A DNA stretch of 7,701 nucleotides from an uncultured Prosthecobacter sp. (GCA_937941745.1 CALDGV010000623.1:1-7701); one strand, 5' to 3'. Numbered from the stretch's first letter, positions 1-7,639 are shown. A program made the numbers and translations. The notes: a model not told the origin generated them from the letters alone.

Positions 1-911
1 ACGTCGTCATTGGCGCCGTCGTCGGCCAGATCACGGAAGGTGCCGCCGCGGCAGCCCCAGCTCCAGCCGCTGCGCCAGCACCGGCTCCAGCGCCCCCCGC
101 CGCCGCCGAAGCACCGAAGCCTGCTCCAGCCCCTGTGGCCGAGGCCCCGAAACCTGCACCGGCTCCCGCCCCAGCACCGAAGCCCGCCCCCAAGGCCGCG
201 CCAGCGCCCGAAGGCCGCATCACGCGGAAGAAGATGACGCCTCTGCGCAAGAAGATCGCCGACCAGCTTGTCAGCGCCCAGCAGACCGCCGCCATCCTCA
301 CCACCTTCAACGAATGCGACATGAGCGGCATCATGGCCATGCGCTCGAAGCTGCAGGACAGCTTTGTGAAGAGCCACGGCGTGAAGCTCGGCTTCATGTC
401 CTTCTTCGTGAAGGCCGTCGTTGAGGCCCTGAAGGCCGTTCCTCAGCTCAATGTCCGTGTCGAGGGCGATGAAATCATCCAGCAGCATTTCTATGACATT
501 GGCGTCGCCGTCGGCACCGAACGCGGCCTGATTGTCCCGGTCATCCGTGATGCCGACCAGAAGAGCTTCGCCGACATCGAGAAGGACATCCTCGCCTACG
601 CGGCGAAGGCCAAGGCGGGCAAGATCGAGCTGTCCGACCTCACGGGCGGCGTCTTCACCATCTCCAACGGCGGTGTTTACGGTTCCCTCCTCTCCACACC
701 GATCATCAACCCTCCGCAGAGCGCCATCCTGGGCATGCACAGCATTCAGCAGCGCCCGGTGGCCGTGGATGGCAAGGTTGAAATCCGCCCGATGATGTAC
801 CTCGCCCTCAGCTATGACCACCGCGTGGTGGACGGCAAGGAGGCCGTGACCTTCCTCATCCGCATCAAGGACTGCATCGAGAATCCGGCCCGGATGCTCG
901 TCGGTGCCTGA
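1..911 (+). CDS. sucB: Dihydrolipoamide succinyltransferase (E2 of 2-oxoglutarate dehydrogenase), 5' partial
   Basis: This is the 3' part of the E2 core of the 2-oxoglutarate dehydrogenase complex, which transfers succinyl from the lipoyl arm to CoA in the TCA cycle (cytoplasm). The reading frame is open from base 3. It begins with [13 protein letters not shown], which fits the end of a lipoyl domain. A linker of about 55 residues rich in Ala, Pro and Lys follows, including two copies of EAPKPAPAP. The full catalytic domain runs from about base 213 to the end. Seen in it are TTFNECDMS, the [15 protein letters not shown] segment, [24 protein letters not shown] and the active-site DHRVVDG (His codon 819-821, Asp codon 831-833). 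TTFNE and the [11 protein letters not shown] stretch match the succinyltransferase type rather than pyruvate E2. No peripheral subunit-binding domain is visible between linker and core, which is unusual for a bacterial E2. It ends in tandem stops, TGATGA (909-914). The start lies outside the window. Confidence 0.95.
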   Translation, partial: VVIGAVVGQITEGAAAAAPAPAAAPAPAPAPPAAAEAPKPAPAPVAEAPKPAPAPAPAPKPAPKAAPAPEGRITRKKMTPLRKKIADQLVSAQQTAAILTTFNECDMSGIMAMRSKLQDSFVKSHGVKLGFMSFFVKAVVEALKAVPQLNVRVEGDEIIQQHFYDIGVAVGTERGLIVPVIRDADQKSFADIEKDILAYAAKAKAGKIELSDLTGGVFTISNGGVYGSLLSTPIINPPQSAILGMHSIQQRPVAVDGKVEIRPMMYLALSYDHRVVDGKEAVTFLIRIKDCIENPARMLVGA

Positions 912-939
912 TGAACCTCCCGAGTTCGCATGCTTTCGC

Positions 940-972
940 CAGGCCGCCGGTTTCACAGCCGGCGGCCTGTTT
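940..972 (+). terminator. Probable intrinsic terminator after sucB
   Basis: An 11-bp perfect, very GC-rich stem (CAGGCCGCCGG at 940-950 pairs with 959-969) encloses an 8-base loop. It is followed by TTT at 970-972 and then G. It lies 29 bases after the sucB stop and 41 bases before the phoH start, as expected for a transcript end. The T tract is short, so termination may be partial or may need a factor. Confidence 0.7.
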
Positions 973-1013
973 GTGACCAGGCATGACCTCACGTCCGCCC
1001 ACTCTGATCTGAC

Positions 1014-2012
1014 ATGATTGACACCCTCACTTACGAAACACCGCAGTTCCTCCAGAAGCTGCTCGGGCACGATCTCGCGGGCCTGAAGGTGATCGCCGAC
1101 CTCTGCGGCGCGCAGATCACCTCCCGGGAAAGCTGGGTGCGGATCGAGGGCGATGAAAAGACCGTCAGCGCTGCACGCGAGGTCTTCATCCAGCTCGAAA
1201 AGGTGCGGCGGGGCGGCGGGGAGATCACCAGCGCCATGATCCGGCTCGTGGCCGAGAGCGTGATGGCCGAGCAGGGCGATGAGCCTGCGGGCATGATTCA
1301 TGCGCTGAAGCTCATCACCTCCACCAAGAAGCCTCCGGTGCTGGCCAAGACCCGCGGCCAGATCGGCTATGTCCAGGCCATGAAGGAGAATGAAGTCGTC
1401 TTCGGCGTCGGCCCGGCTGGCACGGGCAAGACCTACCTGGCCATGGCGCAGGGGCTGCACCTCCTGCGTGAAAAGCAGGTCCAGCGCCTCGTGCTCACCC
1501 GCCCGGCCGTGGAGGCAGGCGAGGCACTCGGCTTCCTGCCCGGCGATCTCAAGGAGAAGATCTTCCCCTATCTGCGCCCGCTTTATGACGCGCTCTTTGA
1601 CATGCTGGAGCCCGACGAAGCCGAGCGCCTGATCGAGAAGGGGGCCATCGAGATCGCCCCGCTGGCCTACATGCGCGGCCGCACGCTGAAGGGCGCCTTC
1701 ATCATCCTTGATGAAGCCCAGAACACGACCACTGAGCAGATGCTCATGTTCCTCACCCGCCTCGGTGAAGGCGCGCGCTGCGTGATCACCGGCGACCCCT
1801 CGCAGGTGGACCTGCGCCGCCACGTCAAATCCGGTCTGCGTGAGGCGGTGGAAGTGCTCCAGGACGTACCCGGCGTGCGCTTCGTGAACTTCCTGAGCAA
1901 GGACATCGTACGCCTTCCGGTGGTGCAGCGCATCATCGAAGCCTACGACCGTCACCGCGTGGCGGCGGACAAGGCCAGGGCAGCGCGCAGCACGACCGGC
2001 AGCAGCCTGTAA
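1014..2012 (+). CDS. PhoH family P-loop ATPase (PhoL/YbeZ-like)
   Basis: This is a cytoplasmic PhoH-family ATPase of 332 residues, about the usual length for PhoL/YbeZ proteins, which are linked to RNA metabolism and ribosome function. Residues 15-80 form the usual small N-terminal region (a possible KH-like RNA-binding fold with WVRIEGDEKTV). The PhoH ATPase domain runs from about 105 to 315. Visible motifs are Walker A GPAGTGKT (133-140), LTRPAVEAGEALGFLPGD (161-178), Walker B FIILDEAQNTT (229-239) and VITGDPSQVDL (257-267). The ATG is the first possible start after an in-frame TGA at 1005-1007. No Shine-Dalgarno sequence precedes it. The gene often found beside PhoH, ybeY, is not next to it here; instead a secreted protein gene starts 18 bases after the stop. 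The family assignment is secure, but the exact cellular role is not, because PhoH proteins remain poorly defined. Confidence 0.95.
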   Translation: MIDTLTYETPQFLQKLLGHDLAGLKVIADLCGAQITSRESWVRIEGDEKTVSAAREVFIQLEKVRRGGGEITSAMIRLVAESVMAEQGDEPAGMIHALKLITSTKKPPVLAKTRGQIGYVQAMKENEVVFGVGPAGTGKTYLAMAQGLHLLREKQVQRLVLTRPAVEAGEALGFLPGDLKEKIFPYLRPLYDALFDMLEPDEAERLIEKGAIEIAPLAYMRGRTLKGAFIILDEAQNTTTEQMLMFLTRLGEGARCVITGDPSQVDLRRHVKSGLREAVEVLQDVPGVRFVNFLSKDIVRLPVVQRIIEAYDRHRVAADKARAARSTTGSSL

Positions 2013-2030
2013 TTCCGCCTCCGCCCTGAC

Positions 2031-4100
2031 ATGAAGCGCCTCCAACCGCCTGCCTTGCTGCGGCTCCTGCCCTTTCTTTTCCTGACGACCAGCTTCTGGG
2101 CCTCGGCGTCCGAGGTGCCTCTCACCTGGGGACCGCACAAGGACCTCAAGGCCCTGCCAGCCGAGGGCGGCGGCATCGAGATCACCCTCGGTGAAGGGCA
2201 TCCACACTTTTGGACAGGCATCGTGCCGCCCGCCTTCGACCCGCAGAAGCACGAGATCTTTGAAATGGAGTACTTCGCCCCCTCGGGCCTGCGCAGCGCC
2301 ACGCTGCGCTTCCGCGTGGACAGCGGCGAGATGGTCGTGGCCGGATCAGCAGACCTGCCGCTCAGCGAAGCCTGGCAGCCCTGGAGCTTTGACCTCAGCC
2401 AGGTGCCGGTGAAGCCCGCCGCCAGGCATCCCGAGATGCGCTTTCACATCGCCCTGGAGGGCAAGGCGGGCTCCGTGATGCGCGTGCGCAACTTTCGTGT
2501 GCGGGAGATGAACGCCTCCGAGCTGCAGATGAAGGCCGGGCGCGAAAAGATCCTCCGCGAACGTCAGGAGGATGCCCGCCACATCCGCGAAGAGCTGGCC
2601 CAGACCTGGCCGGGCCAGATCACGAGCGTGCAGGTCGGCGCGCAGGAGATCACCCTCCATGGCCAGACACCGCGCCAGGCGCGCCTGGTCGGGATTCCGC
2701 CGGAAACCGCCTCCCACCGGGCCTCCACGAAGGAGGGGCTGGAGGTCACACCGGAGGCTTCGGGCAGCTTCAAGCTGGTGCTGCCACGCCTCGATGCCAC
2801 CTCCCAGCGCGACCGCGCCCTCTGGCGCTGGCGGCTGGCAGACCGGGAGTCTGGCACATGGCTTTCCGCCGCCTCCTGGCCCACCACGACCGGCCCCGCC
2901 GTGGGCGGCACCAGGCCGCGCATGACGGCGAAGCATCCCAAGGGCCTTGGCGGGATTCCGCCGCTGCATCAGCCCGGTCATGAGATCTTCCAGCTCGGCA
3001 TCGGGCATGTGACGATGAACATCGTGCTCAACTCCCTGCTGCGTGAGACCGCCGCCCCGGGCTATGTGGCCTGGAGCTGCGAAGGGCGGACCTACCACGT
3101 CCATGAGGCTCAGCTGCGCTCCATGGACCGCACCCTGGGCCTGCTGGAGCAAAAGGGCATCCTGGTCTCCGCCATCCTGCTGGTGGGCAACCACCGCCAT
3201 GCCGACGGCAGGCCGCACAGCCTCATGACCCATCCAGAAGCGGAGGCGCGTGGCATCTTCTCCATTCCCAACCTCACCTCCGAGGCTGCTGCACGGCTGT
3301 ACAGCGCCGCCATCCGCCTGCTGGCCGAGCGCTACGACGGCACGGCCGGCCGCCCGCCTGGGCGCATCCACAACTGGATCCTGCACAACGAGATCGATCA
3401 GGCCGGCACCTGGACGAACATGGGCGATCAGCCGCTCGACCGCTACCTGGAGACCTACATGCGCTCCGCCCGCATCGTTCATCACACCAGCCGGCTGTTT
3501 GACCGCCATTCCCGCGTCTTCATCTCCCTCACGCATCACTGGACGAAGCAGAGCCACGGCACCGGCACCTATGTCGTGCGCGACCTGCTGGAGCGCTTCG
3601 CCCTCATGGCCCGGGCGGAAGGCGATTTTGAATGGGGCGTGGCCTACCATCCTTACCCGCGCGACCTGCGGAACCCCGACACCTGGAAGGACGGCGAGGT
3701 GAACGACACCTTCGACACGCCCCACATCACGCCCCGGAACCTCGAGGTCCTGCCCGCCTTCCTGAAGCAGGAGCGCTTCCTCTACCAGGGCCGCGTGCGC
3801 GGCATCCTGCTGAGCGAGCAGGGCTTCAACACGCCGACCCTGAGCCAGGAGGATCAGCGCCGTCAGGCCGCCGGGCTCGTGTATGTCTTCCGCAAGCTGG
3901 CAAAACTGCCCGAGATCGAGGCCTATCATCTGCACCGCTACCAGGACATGCCTGCCGGTGAAGGCGGCCTGCGCCTCGGCATCATCACCGAGACCGGCGC
4001 GCACAAGCTTGGCTGGGAAGTCTATCGCGAGATCGGCAGCGGCTCCGAAGCCGAGAAGGCGCACCTGCGGATGGCCGAGGAAGTCTGGAGCAGGCCCTGA
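2031..4100 (+). CDS. Secreted DUF5722-type protein, putative glycoside-hydrolase-like TIM barrel
   Basis: The 689-residue protein starts with a Sec signal peptide (basic MKR, then a Leu-rich core; likely AxA cleavage near residue 26), so it is probably periplasmic or secreted. Residues 29-160 look like a beta-sandwich of carbohydrate-binding type. A charged helical stretch (163-190), an Ig-like segment (about 195-285) and a C-terminal domain (about 300-680) follow. I recognise the last as DUF5722 from phrases such as HNWILHNEID, WGVAYHPYPRDL and DTPHITPRNLEVL. In clan GH-A glycosidases the acid/base Glu follows Asn and the nucleophile Glu ends a later strand. Here N453-E454 (HNEID) and E596 (LLSEQG) sit where those residues would be expected. 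The family link comes from memory of its motifs; the hydrolase role is inference, and no substrate can be named. The start is fixed by the phoH stop, which is in the same frame six codons upstream. There is no Shine-Dalgarno sequence. Confidence 0.8.
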   Translation: MKRLQPPALLRLLPFLFLTTSFWASASEVPLTWGPHKDLKALPAEGGGIEITLGEGHPHFWTGIVPPAFDPQKHEIFEMEYFAPSGLRSATLRFRVDSGEMVVAGSADLPLSEAWQPWSFDLSQVPVKPAARHPEMRFHIALEGKAGSVMRVRNFRVREMNASELQMKAGREKILRERQEDARHIREELAQTWPGQITSVQVGAQEITLHGQTPRQARLVGIPPETASHRASTKEGLEVTPEASGSFKLVLPRLDATSQRDRALWRWRLADRESGTWLSAASWPTTTGPAVGGTRPRMTAKHPKGLGGIPPLHQPGHEIFQLGIGHVTMNIVLNSLLRETAAPGYVAWSCEGRTYHVHEAQLRSMDRTLGLLEQKGILVSAILLVGNHRHADGRPHSLMTHPEAEARGIFSIPNLTSEAAARLYSAAIRLLAERYDGTAGRPPGRIHNWILHNEIDQAGTWTNMGDQPLDRYLETYMRSARIVHHTSRLFDRHSRVFISLTHHWTKQSHGTGTYVVRDLLERFALMARAEGDFEWGVAYHPYPRDLRNPDTWKDGEVNDTFDTPHITPRNLEVLPAFLKQERFLYQGRVRGILLSEQGFNTPTLSQEDQRRQAAGLVYVFRKLAKLPEIEAYHLHRYQDMPAGEGGLRLGIITETGAHKLGWEVYREIGSGSEAEKAHLRMAEEVWSRP

Positions 4101-4115
4101 CAAGGCGGCCAGAAG

Positions 4116-6509
4116 CTACTTGCCCGCGATCCGGGCCAGCAGGTCGGCGGCATCCTGGGGCGTCAGCAGGCTTTCAAAGCCCTCGGGCATCAGCGAAGTG
4201 GGCAGCGTCTTCATCTCGCGGATCTGGCTGCGCGGCATCGGCATCTCCACGCCGCCGGGCAGGCGCAGGGTCACGCTCGTCGGCGTCTCAGCGCTCAGCA
4301 GGCCGGCCATGATGGAGCCGTCCGTCCGCGTCACCTGCGTGGAGGCATTGCGCAGCTCCACGGCACGGTTGGGGTCAAAGATCGCCTCCAGGATCTGGTC
4401 CGCAGGCTTCGCGGCCACGGTGGCCAGGTCCGGCCCCACCTCCACGCCCTGGCTGCCGAGCTTGTGGCAGGCCAGGCAGGCCTTGGCAAACACCGCCTCG
4501 CCGCGTTTGGCATCACCGCGCAGACCCGCCGTCTCGCTGATGTAGCGTTTCACGACCTTTTGTCGGTCCGGACTGCTCTGGCCCAGCACCGGCGCAGCGG
4601 CCACGGGAGCCTGGGGGGCCTTCTTTTTCGGGAACCAGGAGGCCAGCTCCGCCTCATGAATGATGTCGCCCCCTGCCGCCACCATGGCCGCACCGCGGGT
4701 GTAAGGGAAGTTCACCCGGATCAGGTCCACCAGCCCGCCTTTCAGGCCTGCATCCAGCAGGGCGCAGGTCCAGCCCGCCTGCAGCCGCACGGCCAGGCTC
4801 TTCGCCGTCCTCACGATCTCCAGCAGCGCAGGCACCACGCTGGCATCCGCCTTCTCCAAAATCAGGCGCTGGGCGGTATCGCGGGTCCAGCGGTTGCTGG
4901 AGCGCATCGCGGCCACGGGGTTCTTCAGCAGCGCCACCTCACTGGCCGTGGTGCCGGGGCCCGCCAGACGGTAGATGCGGCCCTTGTCCTCCCCGGCGCG
5001 CAGGTCCAGCCCCCTGGAGATGTCCGCAGGAATCCACTCCGGGTGCTCCAGCACGAGGCGGTACATGTCCACCACATAGATCGCCCCATCCGGCCCCGGC
5101 CGCGCCATCGAAGGGCGCGACCAGTTGTCGCCGCTGGCCAGAAACTCCGTCTGGGCATCCTCAGGATGCCTGCGGCTGGAGATGGGCAGCTGCGTGTGAT
5201 CCAGCAGCTGGCGGTGCACGAGGTTGTTCGCCGGCTCACAGACCAGCAGGGCATGATCGCGCCCATCAAACCAGGGCACGGGGGAGCAGCCCGAGGTCAG
5301 CGTGTTGGTGGCGCTGGCCCAGTTGAAGCGCCGCACGGGCGGGCTCACTGGCATCACCGTCTTGTCATCATTGATCACCTGCCGCACCGCAGGCGCGATC
5401 TGGTCCGGATGCGTCTCCAGCCAGCGCAGAGGCAGAAAGTAGTGCCAGCCCATCGTGCTGTTGTTGTTGCCGAACCAGTTGCCGAAGTCATCGCGCCACT
5501 TGCCGTACTGCGAGCGGCCGTGCTCCAGCTCAAACTGCCCGCTCACCGGGTGGAAGCGGAAGTCGTTGGTGCCCAGCTTGATCTTCTGCCCCGTCTTCAC
5601 CACCGTGACGTCGCCGCCGCTGTCGCCATTGGCTCCGTAGAGCCAGCCGTCGAGCCCCCAGCAGAAGCCGTTCACCAGATGCTGCGGATTGCCCGCCGTG
5701 AAGCCGGTGAACCAGGGTTCCTGCTCATCGCAGCGGCCGTCGCCGTCCGTATCGCGGGCGTAAAGGATGGCGGGGATCGCCGAAATGAAGACCCCGCCTT
5801 TCCAGCAGGCCAGGCCGGTGGGATGCTTCAGGCCGTCGAGGAACAGGCTGGCTTGGTCGTAGTCGCCGTCGCCATCCGTATCGGTCAGGATCTTCACGCG
5901 GCCGGTCTGGAGCTGGGAGACTTTGTCCTGCCCCACCTTGCCGTCGTTCGTCTTTTCTCCCGGAGCAAAAGGGTAGTCCCCCATCTCGACCACCCAGGCC
6001 CGGCCCTGCTCATCCCAGTCGATGAACACCGGGTCCTGCACCAGCGGCTCCGCCGCCACCAGACCCACCTTCCAGCCGGGCTTCACCCGCATCGTCTTCA
6101 AGGATTCTTCCGGGCTCAGGGGCGCCGGGCCCGGCACGCGCAGCAGTTCCGCGCGCGCCACGCGGGTGCGGCCGTCCGCCGTCACCAGTTCCCCCTTCTC
6201 CCAGCGCGCCCCGTCCAGGCTCGGCAGGCTGTTGGCATCCCCCGCCCTGCCCTCGCGCAGCACATTCGTCCACCCGCGCGCCCACTGGACGTTCTTCTTC
6301 TCCACCGGATTGAAGAGATACACCGCGTAGCCCTGCGCGTTCGACACCATCAGGTCCTCGTGACCATCCTCGTTCAGGTCCGCCCACAGCGCGCCTCCCT
6401 GCCGGGCCAGTTCAGGCACGGGGGCGATCTTTTCAGCTTCCTGAAGCGTCATGGCCGAGGCCGTAAGACACATCAGCGGGAGGAGGGGGAGCACACGCAT
6501 CCCACCCAT
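4116..6509 (-). CDS. PVC-type heme-binding CxxCH protein (propeller dehydrogenase-like plus cytochrome c)
   Basis: This 797-residue exported protein belongs to the large PVC-type heme-binding family of Planctomycetota and Verrucomicrobiota, often called membrane-bound dehydrogenase domain proteins. Domains in order: a signal peptide (1-19, ASA cut); an FG-GAP-like segment with the acidic loop DLNEDGHED (44-52); a beta-propeller (about 140-520) starting at GWKVGLVAAEP, with two further calcium-type loops, DTDGDGDYD (210-218) and DTDGDGRCD (253-261); a short helical HEAT-like region (525-620); a KKK/Ala-Pro linker (628-641); and cytochrome c (about 660-797). The heme motif is CLACH (678-682; bases 4464-4478), and Met774 in LMPEGFE is the likely distal ligand. 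A role in periplasmic oxidation of sugars or polysaccharide-derived compounds is suggested for the family but unproven. It follows the ABC ATPase gene by 36 bases. The start is ambiguous: ATG 6509 has GAGG only three bases upstream, and ATG 6500 (MRVLP) would also give a good signal peptide. Confidence 0.92.
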   Translation of the reverse strand: MGGMRVLPLLPLMCLTASAMTLQEAEKIAPVPELARQGGALWADLNEDGHEDLMVSNAQGYAVYLFNPVEKKNVQWARGWTNVLREGRAGDANSLPSLDGARWEKGELVTADGRTRVARAELLRVPGPAPLSPEESLKTMRVKPGWKVGLVAAEPLVQDPVFIDWDEQGRAWVVEMGDYPFAPGEKTNDGKVGQDKVSQLQTGRVKILTDTDGDGDYDQASLFLDGLKHPTGLACWKGGVFISAIPAILYARDTDGDGRCDEQEPWFTGFTAGNPQHLVNGFCWGLDGWLYGANGDSGGDVTVVKTGQKIKLGTNDFRFHPVSGQFELEHGRSQYGKWRDDFGNWFGNNNSTMGWHYFLPLRWLETHPDQIAPAVRQVINDDKTVMPVSPPVRRFNWASATNTLTSGCSPVPWFDGRDHALLVCEPANNLVHRQLLDHTQLPISSRRHPEDAQTEFLASGDNWSRPSMARPGPDGAIYVVDMYRLVLEHPEWIPADISRGLDLRAGEDKGRIYRLAGPGTTASEVALLKNPVAAMRSSNRWTRDTAQRLILEKADASVVPALLEIVRTAKSLAVRLQAGWTCALLDAGLKGGLVDLIRVNFPYTRGAAMVAAGGDIIHEAELASWFPKKKAPQAPVAAAPVLGQSSPDRQKVVKRYISETAGLRGDAKRGEAVFAKACLACHKLGSQGVEVGPDLATVAAKPADQILEAIFDPNRAVELRNASTQVTRTDGSIMAGLLSAETPTSVTLRLPGGVEMPMPRSQIREMKTLPTSLMPEGFESLLTPQDAADLLARIAGK

Positions 6510-6545
6510 ACGCCTCAGACCAGCCCGATGTAGCGTCGCCGCTGC

Positions 6546-7319
6546 TTACTTGTGGAATCCGTGCCGCAGGTGCTCCGGCAGCGGATGCCCTGCATCCACA
6601 TCATGCACCTCCACGATCTGCCCGTCGTCCATGCTGGCGATGCGGTTCGCGTGCGGAAAGATGCGGTTGTCATGCGTCACGATCAGCACCGCCCGCTGGG
6701 GGCTGCGCGCCACATGCTCAAAGAGGTCCATCACCAGCGTGCCGTTCTTCGCATCCAAAGCCGCCGTCGGCTCATCACAGATGATCAGGCGCGGCTCATG
6801 CACCAGCGCCCGGGCGATCGCCACCCGCTGCTGCTGCCCGCCGGAAAGCTGCGTCGGCCGGTGCTTCATCCGGTCGCCCAGCCCCACCTGCTCCAGTACC
6901 TCCCGCGCCCGCTTTTCCGCCAGCCGCGCCGGCCTGCCCTGGATCAGCAGCGGCACGCTCACATTCTCCACACAGCTCAGCGTCGGGATCAGGTTGAAGG
7001 CCTGGAAGATGAAGCCGATCGACTGCGCCCGGAAGCGCGTCGTCTGCCCGCTCGACATCTTCCGCAGGTCCTGGCCGAACACGCTCACCTCCCCCGAGCC
7101 CTCATCACAGCCGAGCGTGCCCGCGATGATGCTCAGCAGCGTCGTCTTGCCGCAGCCCGAGGGACCGACCAGCATCGTGATGTCCCCGCAGCGCACATCC
7201 AGGTCGATCCCCTTCAGCACCTGCAGCCTCGCCCCGCCGTCGCCAAACGACTTGTTCACGTTCCGCAGCCGCGCCGCCAGTTCGGGCGCGGGAGGGGCAG
7301 CAGAGGAATCTGTGGGCAT
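6546..7319 (-). CDS. ABC transporter ATP-binding protein (LolD/MacB/DevA type)
   Basis: This is a complete 257-residue ABC ATPase that would sit on the inner face of the cytoplasmic membrane and power an FtsX-type permease. Motifs in order are Walker A GPSGCGKTT (52-60), Q-loop Gln106 in FIFQAFNLIPTLS, signature LSGGQ (158-162), Walker B LIICDE (178-183) and H-loop His216 in VTHDNRI. The FQAFNLIPTLS/ENV stretch and the VTHDNRIFPHANRI ending place it among the LolD/MacB/DevA group (lipoprotein release, macrolide or siderophore efflux, heterocyst glycolipid export). The DNRI sequence leans toward DevA, but the substrate cannot be read from the ATPase. ATG 7319 is the first ATG after an in-frame TGA 15 bases upstream; no Shine-Dalgarno sequence is seen. 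A probable permease C-terminus lies 320 bases upstream on the same strand, and the cytochrome/propeller gene follows by 36 bases in the same frame. Confidence 0.95.
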   Translation of the reverse strand: MPTDSSAAPPAPELAARLRNVNKSFGDGGARLQVLKGIDLDVRCGDITMLVGPSGCGKTTLLSIIAGTLGCDEGSGEVSVFGQDLRKMSSGQTTRFRAQSIGFIFQAFNLIPTLSCVENVSVPLLIQGRPARLAEKRAREVLEQVGLGDRMKHRPTQLSGGQQQRVAIARALVHEPRLIICDEPTAALDAKNGTLVMDLFEHVARSPQRAVLIVTHDNRIFPHANRIASMDDGQIVEVHDVDAGHPLPEHLRHGFHK

Positions 7320-7639
7320 GAGAAGCAGACGTCAGCCCAACTTACGAGCCGCGCCCTGACCATGCGCCGGGAGAATGCCGGGCTCAAGAGGCAGGTGGTG
7401 GCGCACCAGACAACCATCATCCGAGCCCAAAGGAGTCTCCCCAGCCCGCCAATGACCGTCATTCAGACCTCGGGGACTCTCCCCAACTCGCCAATGACCG
7501 TCATTGAGACCCCGGGGACTCTCCCCAGCCTGCCGATGACCGTCATTCAGACCTCGGGGACTCTCCCCAACTCGCCAATGACCGTCATCCGGACCTCGGG
7601 GAGTCTCCCCAGCCCGCCGAGGACGGCCCTGCGCAGGCT
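7320..7639. other. 320-base intergenic region with tandem repeat array
   Basis: This gap separates the probable permease stop from the ABC ATPase start. Bases 7412-7621 are filled by the 42-bp tandem array. The stretch next to the ATPase (7320-7411) has no convincing promoter, ribosome binding site or hairpin that I can recognise. I find no credible gene in the region. Confidence 0.7.
7412..7621. repeat. Five tandem 42-bp units with two palindromes per unit
   Basis: The units are 7412-7453 (degenerate first half), 7454-7495, 7496-7537, 7538-7579 and 7580-7621. The second and fourth of these are identical over all 42 bases; the others differ by a few substitutions and have no indels. Two short palindromes recur. 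One is ATGACCGTCAT, perfect in four copies at 7452-7462, 7494-7504, 7536-7546 and 7578-7588. The other is GGGGA-NTC-TCCCC type at 7472-7484, 7514-7526, 7556-7568 and 7598-7610, with a decayed copy at 7430-7442. In RNA the second could form small GC hairpins. The period equals four turns of B-DNA, so bound proteins would sit on one face. It could be an operator array, an mRNA-level element, or a dispersed repeat family; the sequence does not decide. Confidence 0.9.

Noticed and set aside
10..237. Pro/Arg-rich frame over the E2 linker
   Set aside because: It is a frame-shifted reading of the Ala/Pro linker of sucB; the sucB frame is continuous from base 3 and ends in a clear catalytic domain.
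2346..4103. Open minus-strand frame of 585 codons antisense to the DUF5722 gene
   Set aside because: It mirrors a gene with a signal peptide and recognisable family motifs. Its translation is rich in Gly, Ala, His and Val without any domain, as expected opposite a high-GC gene.
4464..6533. Open plus-strand frame of 689 codons antisense to the cytochrome/propeller gene
   Set aside because: The translation is dominated by His, Arg, Pro and Val with no known motif, while the opposite strand has a clear signal peptide, propeller and CxxCH domain. Its length is a product of GC bias.
6451..7359. Plus-strand frame of 302 codons antisense to the ABC ATPase
   Set aside because: The ATPase on the other strand has every ABC motif; this frame is Ser/Arg/Cys-rich and has no features.
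7320..7411. Promoter directly upstream of the ABC ATPase
   Set aside because: On the minus strand I see TTGAGC and TAAGTT hexamers, but the spacing does not fit a sigma-70 pair and the match is weak.
7412..7621. CRISPR array
   Set aside because: The whole 42-bp unit repeats, including the part that would be spacer; there are no unique spacers and no cas genes in the window.
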